8,093 nt of DNA. It comes from Desulfotomaculum sp. Its GTDB lineage: Bacteria > Bacillota > Desulfotomaculia > Desulfotomaculales > Desulfohalotomaculaceae. Positions 1 to 6,741 of the stretch are shown here, one piece after another. Under the pieces are notes generated by a model. The model searched no databases. It was not told the origin of the DNA and saw only the letters and a program-made list of their open reading frames with translations. The position numbers were made by a program, and so were the translations under genes. Positions within the stretch are counted from its first letter, which is position 1. Every line of letters starts with the position of its first letter. The stretch is taken from assembly GCA_021129815.1 (NCBI GenBank), contig JAJOKN010000125.1:1-8093 (forward strand). The letters are read 5' to 3'.

Positions 1-19
1 GTGCTTTTTGAAATTATTC

Positions 20-2263
20 TTATGCAAAGTCTTTCATCGGGTTAGGACCTAATTCTTCAAGTTCTTCTGCAAATTCATCCAGTATCTTAGGTATTTCCAT
101 ATAATCCATAATGTTAACTTCTATAGCTTTAACTCTTTCAGATTCTAATCCCAAGCGATCTAAGGTTTCTGATACTTTAGACAATCTTATCTCAGCAAGT
201 TCACTACCTTTTATAAAGTGACACTGATAATCCTCTCCATGCTTACAACCCATAAGCAACACACCATCATACCCTCTACCCATGGCATCAGCAATCCATA
301 CTAAATTCAACGAACCCAGACATCTTAGTGGTATAATGCGCACCCATGGGTTATATTTGAGGCGATTCATTCCTGTCATATCTAGGGCTGGAATAGCATC
401 ATTTTCACAAGCAAAAACTAAAATCCTTGGCTTTTCCTCGAATTCTTCTGGTATCTCAATTTCCTTGATCATATTTCCAATAATTGGCACAGAGTAGTTT
501 TTGAACGAAATAACTCTTTCTGGACATGCTCCCATGCATGTACCACATCTTCTGCAACGAGTAGGATTCATCACAGGATTTGTATCGGCATCTTCATTGA
601 TTGCGCCAAATGGGCATTCCTCCGTACAACGCTTGCACTGTGTGCAGCGCTTTAAGTTGATCTCTGGATAAGATAAATCTCCACTTCTTGGATGACATGC
701 CATTCCTTTTGCAGTTATTTCCACGCATTGAATTGCTTTTAGTGCCGCACCTGTAGCATCGGTAATTGCTTTGGCCATATCCATAGGTGCTCGCACTGAG
801 CCCGCTGCATAAATGCCAGTACGACGAGTCTCATATGGGAAGCAAATAAAGTGAGAATCTGGAAAACCATATTTTAAAGTAGGCAGTTCTGGTCCCTGCC
901 TGTATTCCAGGTTTAAAATATCAGATGCTAAAATTACATCCTTAGGCACAGCTTCTTCACTTTCATCAGATTCAGCTTCTTCAGTGGCTTTAAAGTCAGT
1001 CCCAAAAGCTGTGGTAGGCACCATTCCAGTAGCAAGTACTATCAAATCTACATCATCAAGTTTAGACTTGCTACCCATTAAAATATCCTCAAACTCTAAA
1101 GAAAGCATACCATTACCACTTTTCTCCATGCTATCAACTTCACCCTTTATAAAAACTGCACCTGTTTCTTGTGTCTTCTTATAAAAATGCTCATATACAC
1201 CTGATGCGCGAATATCTTTGTAAAAAACATAAGCCATTGCATCAGGATTTAACTCTTTTAAATAAAGCACTTGCTTTAATGTATCTACACAACATGCAGC
1301 AGAACAATATGGCAATTTCTCTTTATCTCTAGAGCCTGCGCATTGTATAAAAACAACTTTTTTTACTTCCTTTCCATCTGAAGGGCGCACTATTTTGCCC
1401 TTTTTAGCCATTTCTTCTAATTCAGGGTGAGTTATAATGTTTTTGTATTTGCCGTAATTTAAATACTCAAGCTTTTCTTTTTCTACAGGTACAGCGCCGG
1501 AAGCTAAAATCACTGCACCTACTCTTTCTGTAATTTGCTCTCCATTTTTATCAATAATTACATCGAACATTCCAGGTGCGCCAGAAATCTTATTTATCTT
1601 AGCTGATGTATAAATTGTTATATTCGGATTATCTTCAAGTTCTTTAATTCTATTGTCTATATCAGGATCTTCAAGCTCTGTATACGGCTCTCCAAGCGGC
1701 GTAAGTTTATAGACTTTGTTTAGCCAACCACCTAGTTTCTCTTCTTTTTCAATCAGAACAGTTTTATAACCTGCTTTTGCTGCTTCAGCAGCTGCTGTCA
1801 TACCTGCTAATCCTCCACCAACGACCAATATTGCTTTTGAAGGATCTTCTAATTTATATGGCTCTGGCAACTCCATCGAATTAACCTTTGCTATAGCCAT
1901 GATTATGACATCTGCCGCATGCAATGCAGTGTGATTTTCTTCATCGTCATCAGGATCATCTGCATCATGAACCCACGCTACATGCTCTCTAATATTAGCC
2001 CTTTCCACAATTACTTCCTTGCCAAAATCAAACACATCATAATTTATTCGTCCTGAACAACCTGCTATTATTACAGCATTCAATCCTTCTTCTTCAATGT
2101 CTTTTTTAATTATCTCTACTGCTTCTTTGCCACAAAACGCCTCATTTGAATGGCATACCGCTGCACCATTTTCATCTGCAGCTTCTTCCAAAACTTCTAT
2201 ATTCATTACATCGCTTATACCGCAGCCTGTGCAAATATAAACACCTATCTTTTTATTGCTCAT
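20..2263 (-). CDS. qmoB: Qmo complex subunit QmoB (HdrA-like flavoprotein with ferredoxin and MvhD-like domains)
   Basis: Iron-sulfur flavoprotein partner of QmoA, 747 aa, in the usual QmoB size range. Domains in order: N-terminal cysteine-bearing region (1-130; C11, C14, C37, C44, C69); HdrA-like FAD core starting GGGLAG (149-154), with E172, FIQCAGSRD (305-313), YCSAACC (319-325), ATGMVP (411-416) and YAAGSVRAPMD (485-495); a two-cluster ferredoxin domain (C540, C543, C546, C550 and C570, C573, C576, C580); and a C-terminal MvhD/FrhD-like domain (about 612-735) with C619, CLG (648-650), GCKHGEDYQC (672-681), probably a [2Fe-2S] site. No membrane segment is visible, so anchoring must come from another subunit. 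Two strongly acidic stretches stand out at 99-110 and 427-437. The ATG at 2263 is 1 nt after the qmoA stop and uses AAAGGAGGT inside qmoA. TAA is at 20-22; only 19 bases follow, so the next gene is unseen. Confidence 0.95.
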   Translation of the reverse strand: MSNKKIGVYICTGCGISDVMNIEVLEEAADENGAAVCHSNEAFCGKEAVEIIKKDIEEEGLNAVIIAGCSGRINYDVFDFGKEVIVERANIREHVAWVHDADDPDDDEENHTALHAADVIIMAIAKVNSMELPEPYKLEDPSKAILVVGGGLAGMTAAAEAAKAGYKTVLIEKEEKLGGWLNKVYKLTPLGEPYTELEDPDIDNRIKELEDNPNITIYTSAKINKISGAPGMFDVIIDKNGEQITERVGAVILASGAVPVEKEKLEYLNYGKYKNIITHPELEEMAKKGKIVRPSDGKEVKKVVFIQCAGSRDKEKLPYCSAACCVDTLKQVLYLKELNPDAMAYVFYKDIRASGVYEHFYKKTQETGAVFIKGEVDSMEKSGNGMLSLEFEDILMGSKSKLDDVDLIVLATGMVPTTAFGTDFKATEEAESDESEEAVPKDVILASDILNLEYRQGPELPTLKYGFPDSHFICFPYETRRTGIYAAGSVRAPMDMAKAITDATGAALKAIQCVEITAKGMACHPRSGDLSYPEINLKRCTQCKRCTEECPFGAINEDADTNPVMNPTRCRRCGTCMGACPERVISFKNYSVPIIGNMIKEIEIPEEFEEKPRILVFACENDAIPALDMTGMNRLKYNPWVRIIPLRCLGSLNLVWIADAMGRGYDGVLLMGCKHGEDYQCHFIKGSELAEIRLSKVSETLDRLGLESERVKAIEVNIMDYMEIPKILDEFAEELEELGPNPMKDFA

Positions 2264-2264
2264 A

Positions 2265-3509
2265 TCAGCTTACCTCCTTTACCACTATAGACTGAAGCGC
2301 TTTAATTACTGCAGCAGTGGCATCTTGTACCGAAGTAGCAACATCTCCTGGTTTTCTCACACAACCTGCTGCATAAATTCCCGGCACTGATCCATTTACT
2401 GCAAATCCATCAACATCATATTTAAAATCTACAGGAATTTTATCATTCGCAGTTGATGGTTCCATTCCAGTAGCCAATACTACTAAGTGGTATTCGTAAT
2501 TAGTGACCTTCTGTTCAAATTGATCTTCAGACAATATTACTAAATTTTTATTATCTGTTTCCTTAATCTCACTTGGTTTTCCTTTTATCATATCTATGTC
2601 TTTGCCTACCACTTGCTGATAATAATCTTCATATTTGCCCATTGCGCGAATGTCCATAAAATATATCGTAATTTCTGCATCAGGGTACTGTTCCCTAATA
2701 TAGTTAACTTGCTTTAACGTTGCCATGCAACATACAGAGGAGCAACACTTCATGTGATGTTCATCTCTAGAACCAGCACACTGCACAAATGCAATTTTCT
2801 TCGGTTCTTTTTTATCAGAAGGACGCAATATTTTTCCTCCTGTAGGTCCTGTTATAGAAGCCAAGCGCTCCATCATTATATTGCTTATAACATTTTCAAA
2901 GCGTCCCCCACCATAATTGCTTAGCTTTCCAATGTCATAAGGGTTCCAACCAGTAGCCCATATAATAGCACCAACGTTTATATTCATAATTTTAGGTTCT
3001 TCATCTAAATTAACAACTTCATGCTCTGCTAGTGCTTTCTTTTCTTCTTCAGAGAGTTCATCAATATCAACTACATGCTTTGCTGGAAATGCAAAGAGAT
3101 GCGGAAAATATACCGCCTTTGTTTTATCCATCCCAAAATTAAAATCATTCGGCCGTTCAGCTGTACATGCTTGTGCAACCTTTTCACAGGATGCATAATC
3201 CCCATCTATGTAACGCGGTTTAATTTTTATACTCACATCAAAATTACCTGCTTCTCCTGAAATCTTTTCCACTTCAGCTAAAGTTATCACTGTTATATTT
3301 GGATTTTTTCTAATCCTTTGAAAATTTATTTCCAATCCACAATTAGGTGGGCACATCTTAGGAAAATATTCATTTATCTGAGTAACTTTTCCTCCTAAGT
3401 AAGGCTTTTTCTCTACCAAAAACACTTGACAGCCTGCTTCAGCAGCTTCTACAGCAGCAGTTATACCACTTATGCCTCCACCTACCACCAATATACTCCT
3501 GTTAGCCAT
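2265..3509 (-). CDS. qmoA: Quinone-interacting membrane-bound oxidoreductase subunit QmoA (HdrA-like flavoprotein)
   Basis: Soluble FAD protein of the Qmo complex, which is thought to deliver electrons from the menaquinone pool to AprBA; some models have QmoA/B bifurcate or confurcate electrons. The product is 414 aa. A Rossmann FAD-binding motif GGGISG (10-15) is followed by E33, then GGKVTQINEYFPKMCPPNCGLEIN split around CPPNC (53-57), the HdrA-type signature FVQCAGSRD (241-249) followed by KCCSSVCC (254-261), the second flavin segments ATGWNP (185-190) and ATGME (346-350), and a terminal YAAGCVRKPGD (379-389). There are no ferredoxin-type CxxCxxCxxxCP repeats, which separates QmoA from QmoB. 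The reading frame also has an ATG at 3572, but the ATG at 3509 is preferred because AAAGGAG lies 8 nt upstream and the flavin motif then begins near the N terminus. The stop overlaps qmoB's translation signals, with 1 nt to the qmoB ATG. Confidence 0.95.
   Translation of the reverse strand: MANRSILVVGGGISGITAAVEAAEAGCQVFLVEKKPYLGGKVTQINEYFPKMCPPNCGLEINFQRIRKNPNITVITLAEVEKISGEAGNFDVSIKIKPRYIDGDYASCEKVAQACTAERPNDFNFGMDKTKAVYFPHLFAFPAKHVVDIDELSEEEKKALAEHEVVNLDEEPKIMNINVGAIIWATGWNPYDIGKLSNYGGGRFENVISNIMMERLASITGPTGGKILRPSDKKEPKKIAFVQCAGSRDEHHMKCCSSVCCMATLKQVNYIREQYPDAEITIYFMDIRAMGKYEDYYQQVVGKDIDMIKGKPSEIKETDNKNLVILSEDQFEQKVTNYEYHLVVLATGMEPSTANDKIPVDFKYDVDGFAVNGSVPGIYAAGCVRKPGDVATSVQDATAAVIKALQSIVVKEVS
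2272..2280 (-). promoter_or_regulatory. qmoB ribosome binding site embedded in the end of qmoA
   Basis: AAAGGAGGT lies 8 nt before the qmoB ATG and also encodes K411-E412 and part of V413 at the QmoA C terminus. With the 1-nt gap between genes this predicts translational coupling and matched amounts of the two subunits. Confidence 0.85.
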
Positions 3510-3517
3510 CCTATTCA

Positions 3518-3524
3518 CTCCTTT
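3518..3524 (-). promoter_or_regulatory. Ribosome binding site deciding the qmoA start
   Basis: AAAGGAG lies 8 nt upstream of the ATG at 3509. The alternative ATG at 3572 has no purine-rich site before it, and its extra 21 residues (starting MVFFFLNVLRF) precede the normal QmoA beginning. This site fixes the start at 3509. Confidence 0.85.
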
Positions 3525-3591
3525 ACGAAAAATAAATTGAAAACGAAGCACATTTAAGAAAAAAAACACCATGCAACTACCACAAGCACGG

Positions 3592-3611
3592 CTACAAAAC
3601 TACAACTACAA
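3592..3611. repeat. Three short CTACAA repeats in the qmoA leader
   Basis: CTACAA occurs at 3592-3597, 3600-3605 and 3606-3611 (TTGTAG on the coding strand), between the terminator-like hairpin and qmoA. A looser relative, CTACCACAAG, lies at 3578-3587. No convincing -35/-10 pair could be assigned nearby. It could be a protein-binding site or simply low-complexity sequence. Confidence 0.35.
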
Positions 3612-3623
3612 GCCAAATTTTTC

Positions 3624-3678
3624 TAAAAATAAATATACTTGTTGGCTCGCAACATAAGAAGTTGCGAGCCAACAAGTA
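3624..3678 (-). terminator. Intrinsic terminator-like hairpin between aprA and qmoA
   Basis: A perfect 18-bp inverted repeat pairs 3636-3653 with 3661-3678 around a 7-nt loop (3654-3660). On the minus strand the 3' arm, TACTTGTTGGCTCGCAAC in complement sense, is followed by a U-rich run, UAUUUAUUUUUA (3635-3624). The plus-strand side lacks a comparable U run, so the signal faces the direction of aprA transcription. It starts 33 nt after the aprA stop. It either ends the sat-apr message or lets only a fraction read through into qmoAB. Confidence 0.85.
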
Positions 3679-3711
3679 GCATTATAACTTATTAAAATTT
3701 CAATTATCTTC

Positions 3712-5652
3712 TTAACTGAGCAACCTGATCACAGGCTTTTTAAAGAACTCCCATTCATCTTTTTCAGCATCATACTTGCAGTTTACAAAACAATGCCAAT
3801 TTTCCTCATCCATCTTTGGTGTGTCTGTGCGGAAGTAATATCCCGGCCAACGTGTTTCTTCACGGAACAACACTGCACGGACATGAGCTTCTGCCTGCAT
3901 TGTTCTATGAATGTTCTCCCAGCATCTCATGAGTTCATGCAAGTTTCTCGCTGCAAGTTTTTCAGAGTCTTCTTTAAGCATGGTCAGATATTCAATACCT
4001 TTTTCTAACAATGCTTTGTTAGTCTTAAATCCTGCAGAAACACCACCTGCATATTCGTCCATTATTTTCTGTAAACGGAACATATATTGCTTTGGCATAA
4101 TGTAGTTCGGGTTGACTTCCTCAGCAGTAGTAAAGTCTTTGTTTTCTTCAAATGTCTTAAGTGGCTTTAATATTTTTTCTTTCAATTCTTCTACTTTTGA
4201 TGGATCAATATTTGGAAGTTCTGGATTGTCCACACAATACTTCACCATAGCCTTTGCTGCAATACGTCCTTCAGCATGAGAACCAGAAGAAAACTTGTGA
4301 GCAGAAGCACCTGAAGCATCTCCAGCAGCAAACAATCCTTTTACTGTTGTCATATTTGGATATCCCCACTTATACTCATCTGGAGCAACATCTTCAGGTC
4401 CACTTACCCATGCACCTGATGCACCAGAGTGAGAACCAATGAAATAAGGCTCAGCTGGAGCTATTTCAGACTTTTTCTCTTCTGGCATTATGTTACATGC
4501 TGCCCACAAAAACGCTTGTGAAATACTCATATCTAAAAAGTCTTCCCAAGCTTCGCTCTCAAGATGCTTCATTTTCTTTTTAAAGGCCTTTTTGTCATCT
4601 TTATATTTTTCAGCTAGTTTTGCAATAGCTTCCGGTGTGTGCATAAAGATTGGACCTTTTCCTTCTTCAAGATCTAACATTCCCAAGTAGTTACGCAAGT
4701 TTGCAGGCATAGGCTTAACCTTGCCATATGGCCCCCAGTTATCCAATTCAGCTGCACGTGTTTCCATATAGTTTTCACCAAGAGCATTAGTAGCTTTAGC
4801 ACCAAACAGCAAGAACCACGCACCAACTGGACCATATGCATCTTTAAAGCGTATAGGTATAAAGCGTATTTCCTGACATGTCATCTCAGCTCCTGCTTTT
4901 ATGGTGAAATACGCAGATGAGCCTGTGCTGAACGGTGGATACCATGAACGTCCTAAACCTTCACCAACTGAACGAGGCCTAAATACGCCAACTGCACCAC
5001 CCATTGCAGCTAATACTGCTTTTGCTCTAAATACATAGATTTTATTTTCGCGTTTGCTGAACCCTACTGCTCCTGCAATTCTATCTCCATCTAAAATCGG
5101 CTCCACTACAAATACATGCTCATAAATATTTTCAGGACCAAGAGCATTCTTTGCAGCTTCAGCTACTATTACCTTGTAAGACTCACCATTTAACATGATC
5201 TGCCAACGACCAGAACGCACAGGCTTAGCTCCATTTTTAAAAGTCAAGCCTTTTTTCTTTGCTGTAGCACCGTCTAAGTTTTCACCCTTTTCGTCGACTT
5301 TCCAGATAGGAAGTCCCCACTCTTCAAACAGGTGAACAGATGAGTCAACGTGACGAGCAATGTTATATACCAAGTCATCACGTGATATTCCCATTAAGTC
5401 ATTTTTAACATACTCTACATAATCCTCTACAGTATTCTCCCCATTGCATAACCCCAAATATTGGTTGATAGCAGAAAGTCCCATTGCAACTGCACCAGAG
5501 CGATCTAATGCTGCTTTGTCAACCAAAGTTAGCTTTAAGCCATGCTTCTTCGCCCAGTGAACAGCTTCTACAGCCGCACCACAGCCAGCCATACCACCGC
5601 CTATTATCAAAACGTCTGTTGTAACTTCAACAGTTTCAAACTCAACTGGCAT
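3712..5652 (-). CDS. aprA: APS reductase, alpha (FAD, catalytic) subunit
   Basis: Catalytic subunit reducing APS to sulfite and AMP through a flavin N5-sulfite adduct. Its 646 aa is close to the usual AprA length. It is a fumarate-reductase-type flavoprotein: GGGMAG (18-23) with acidic D45 ending the second strand, RSGAVAMGLSAIN (51-63) around the flavin, SGRWQIMLNGESYK (147-160), RPRSVGEGLGRSWYPP (225-240) with W237, EIRFIPIRFKD (261-271) with R263 and R268, IGSHSGASGAW (405-415) with H408, and FAAGDASGASAHKF (441-454). W237, R268 and H408 are probably the counterparts of the active-site Trp, Arg and His known in Archaeoglobus AprA; I placed them by motif, not by alignment. The C-terminal helical region (about 485-600) is family-typical. 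The ATG at 5652 follows AAGGGGG (5661-5667) at 8 nt. A terminator-like hairpin begins 33 nt after the stop, so much of the upstream message probably ends here. Confidence 0.98.
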   Translation of the reverse strand: MPVEFETVEVTTDVLIIGGGMAGCGAAVEAVHWAKKHGLKLTLVDKAALDRSGAVAMGLSAINQYLGLCNGENTVEDYVEYVKNDLMGISRDDLVYNIARHVDSSVHLFEEWGLPIWKVDEKGENLDGATAKKKGLTFKNGAKPVRSGRWQIMLNGESYKVIVAEAAKNALGPENIYEHVFVVEPILDGDRIAGAVGFSKRENKIYVFRAKAVLAAMGGAVGVFRPRSVGEGLGRSWYPPFSTGSSAYFTIKAGAEMTCQEIRFIPIRFKDAYGPVGAWFLLFGAKATNALGENYMETRAAELDNWGPYGKVKPMPANLRNYLGMLDLEEGKGPIFMHTPEAIAKLAEKYKDDKKAFKKKMKHLESEAWEDFLDMSISQAFLWAACNIMPEEKKSEIAPAEPYFIGSHSGASGAWVSGPEDVAPDEYKWGYPNMTTVKGLFAAGDASGASAHKFSSGSHAEGRIAAKAMVKYCVDNPELPNIDPSKVEELKEKILKPLKTFEENKDFTTAEEVNPNYIMPKQYMFRLQKIMDEYAGGVSAGFKTNKALLEKGIEYLTMLKEDSEKLAARNLHELMRCWENIHRTMQAEAHVRAVLFREETRWPGYYFRTDTPKMDEENWHCFVNCKYDAEKDEWEFFKKPVIRLLS

Positions 5653-5725
5653 TAAATTAACCCCCTTGTTTTAAAATTTTTATTTTTTACTAAACAAATG
5701 TTTGATCTTTAATTCAACCTTTAAT

Positions 5726-6169
5726 TTACTTTTTCAAAGTAGGAACAGAATCTATGCCTAATGAATGTGGCTCAGTAAACAACACGTGATCGTCTAAGTT
5801 GTCTTGATCTGTTGGATAGCCACCACTTGGGTCAGCAGCTCCTTCTTCTGTAGTTCTAATAGGAAACTTAAAGCGTTTAACAGTACCATTGCGGAATTTT
5901 ATAGTCCACATAATGCTATCTGAACTTCTAAGCGGTACACAACTTGCACCCATCGGCATAAAATCTGCATACCCACGAACATCAATTGCTTGTTGCGGAC
6001 AAATCTTTACACAACAATAGCATTCCCAGCACGCTGATGGATCACGGTTATAAGCCTTATTCTTTTCTTTGTCCACCACCATCAAATCATTAGGACAGAT
6101 ATACATACACGCAGTTTTTTCCTGCCCTTGACACGCATCACACTTTTCTTGAATAACAAAACTAGGCAT
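5726..6169 (-). CDS. aprB: APS reductase, beta (iron-sulfur) subunit
   Basis: Electron-transfer subunit of cytoplasmic adenylylsulfate reductase; it passes electrons through two [4Fe-4S] clusters to the FAD of AprA. The 147-aa length is normal for the family. The N-terminal ferredoxin part has two cysteine sets: C10, C13, C21, C25 (CDACQGQEKTACMYICP, with the long CxxC-x7-CxxxC spacing typical of AprB) and C47, C50, C53, C57 (CWECYCCVKICP). W48 matches the tryptophan described between the clusters in the Archaeoglobus enzyme. ICPQQAIDVRGYADF (56-70) is highly characteristic. The rest forms the beta segment and the long C-terminal tail that wraps around AprA in known structures. The start is well supported: AGGAGGT at 6177-6183, 7 nt upstream of ATG. 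It precedes aprA by 73 nt, and the two are expected to be co-translated as a heterodimer. A long hairpin lies in its leader (6208-6265). Confidence 0.97.
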   Translation of the reverse strand: MPSFVIQEKCDACQGQEKTACMYICPNDLMVVDKEKNKAYNRDPSACWECYCCVKICPQQAIDVRGYADFMPMGASCVPLRSSDSIMWTIKFRNGTVKRFKFPIRTTEEGAADPSGGYPTDQDNLDDHVLFTEPHSLGIDSVPTLKK

Positions 6170-6207
6170 GACTTAAACCTCCTATTCGTAAAATTTTATA
6201 TTTTGTT

Positions 6208-6265
6208 AATGAGGAATTTAGAGAAATCTTAAAAGTTTTCTTTATCTTTCCCTAAACTCCTCATT
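6208..6265 (-). promoter_or_regulatory. Long intergenic hairpin upstream of aprB
   Basis: Arms 6208-6226 and 6247-6265 can form a 19-bp stem in the minus-strand transcript around a 20-nt loop. Seventeen pairs are Watson-Crick. The other two (6216:6257 and 6222:6251) are G-U wobbles in the minus-strand RNA but A-C mismatches in the plus-strand RNA, which favours a structure acting in the sat-to-apr message. No U run follows the 3' arm, so it is not a standard intrinsic terminator. Its place, about 40 nt before the aprB start, would suit a processing or mRNA-stabilising element, or an attenuator. The role is inference. Confidence 0.6.
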
Positions 6266-6308
6266 GTCATCATAATTTAAACCGAATTCTCACTAAAGAC
6301 GAAATCAT

Positions 6309-6665
6309 TTAAGCATCTATCTTAGGCGGAGGAAGATACTCCTTTTCCTTAGCAGCTAAGTCTTTTATTTCATCCATCTTAGAAAACAGCACTTTTACTA
6401 CCTCTTCTCCCAAGCTCTTCTGATTTGCAATTTCTTCAAAAAGCGCTCTCTTAAAAGCAACAGGCGTATCAGTAATGCAATCACGTGAATCTGTACGTGC
6501 AGTATCAAAATGCTTTAAAACTTCATTTTTAGTTTCTTCACTTACCTTAACTCTAAGTACTTTTAGTTCTCCACCAAATACAGCTTCTATATCTTTTTCT
6601 ACTGGAGTACCACTTATTTTGCTCAATCTATAATCATCCAAAAACACTTCCAAAATATACTCCAT
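6309..6665 (-). CDS. Conserved-context protein of unknown function between sat and aprB (118 aa)
   Basis: I do not recognise a domain. It is a small soluble protein with no signal peptide and no membrane segment. The N-terminal half looks alpha/beta: a hydrophobic strand MEYILEVFL, then a second strand near 34-41 (LKVLRVKV). The C-terminal half (about 70-108) is mostly charged helix (FKRALFEEIA, EEVVKVLFSKMDEIKDLAAKEKE), ending in a PPP-containing tail. The only cysteine is C63, within TARTDSRDCITDTP, the most motif-like stretch. The ATG at 6665 has a textbook site, AGGAGGT, at 6672-6678 (6-nt spacing), so it is surely translated. It lies 76 nt after sat and 139 nt before aprB. From memory, a similarly sized ORF of unknown function separates sat from aprB in Archaeoglobus fulgidus, so this may be a widespread accessory of sat-apr operons. 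A role in Sat or Apr assembly or electron transfer would be a guess; one cysteine cannot alone hold an iron-sulfur cluster. Confidence 0.9.
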   Translation of the reverse strand: MEYILEVFLDDYRLSKISGTPVEKDIEAVFGGELKVLRVKVSEETKNEVLKHFDTARTDSRDCITDTPVAFKRALFEEIANQKSLGEEVVKVLFSKMDEIKDLAAKEKEYLPPPKIDA

Positions 6666-6741
6666 TTTAGCACCTCCTTAATATTTAAAAAATAATACCT
6701 CTAAACTTTTACCACAACACCTATCCCTTGGTTAATTTAAA

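Noticed and set aside
2265..3509. Calling qmoA or qmoB a methanogen-type heterodisulfide reductase hdrA
   Set aside because: The HdrA-like motifs are shared by family, but the two tandem genes directly after aprBA, the short QmoA without ferredoxin clusters and the QmoB with an MvhD-like tail fit Qmo.
3559..3566. Run of eight A (T on the coding strand) as a second terminator
   Set aside because: No stable stem precedes it on the minus strand.
3510..3572. Longer QmoA reading from the ATG at 3572, adding a hydrophobic 21-residue N terminus
   Set aside because: There is no ribosome binding site before 3572, the added part is just translated poly-T leader, and 3509 has a strong site plus the normal QmoA start.
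4254..4442. Plus-strand open frames such as 4254-4442, 282-497, 984-1184 and 6880-7083
   Set aside because: They lie wholly inside strongly supported minus-strand genes, have no recognisable motifs, and show low-complexity or shadow composition.
5653..5725. Possible hairpin or promoter in the aprB-aprA gap (AAAC/GTTT near 5693-5704)
   Set aside because: Only about 4 bp can pair; the gap otherwise holds AT-rich sequence and the aprA ribosome binding site.
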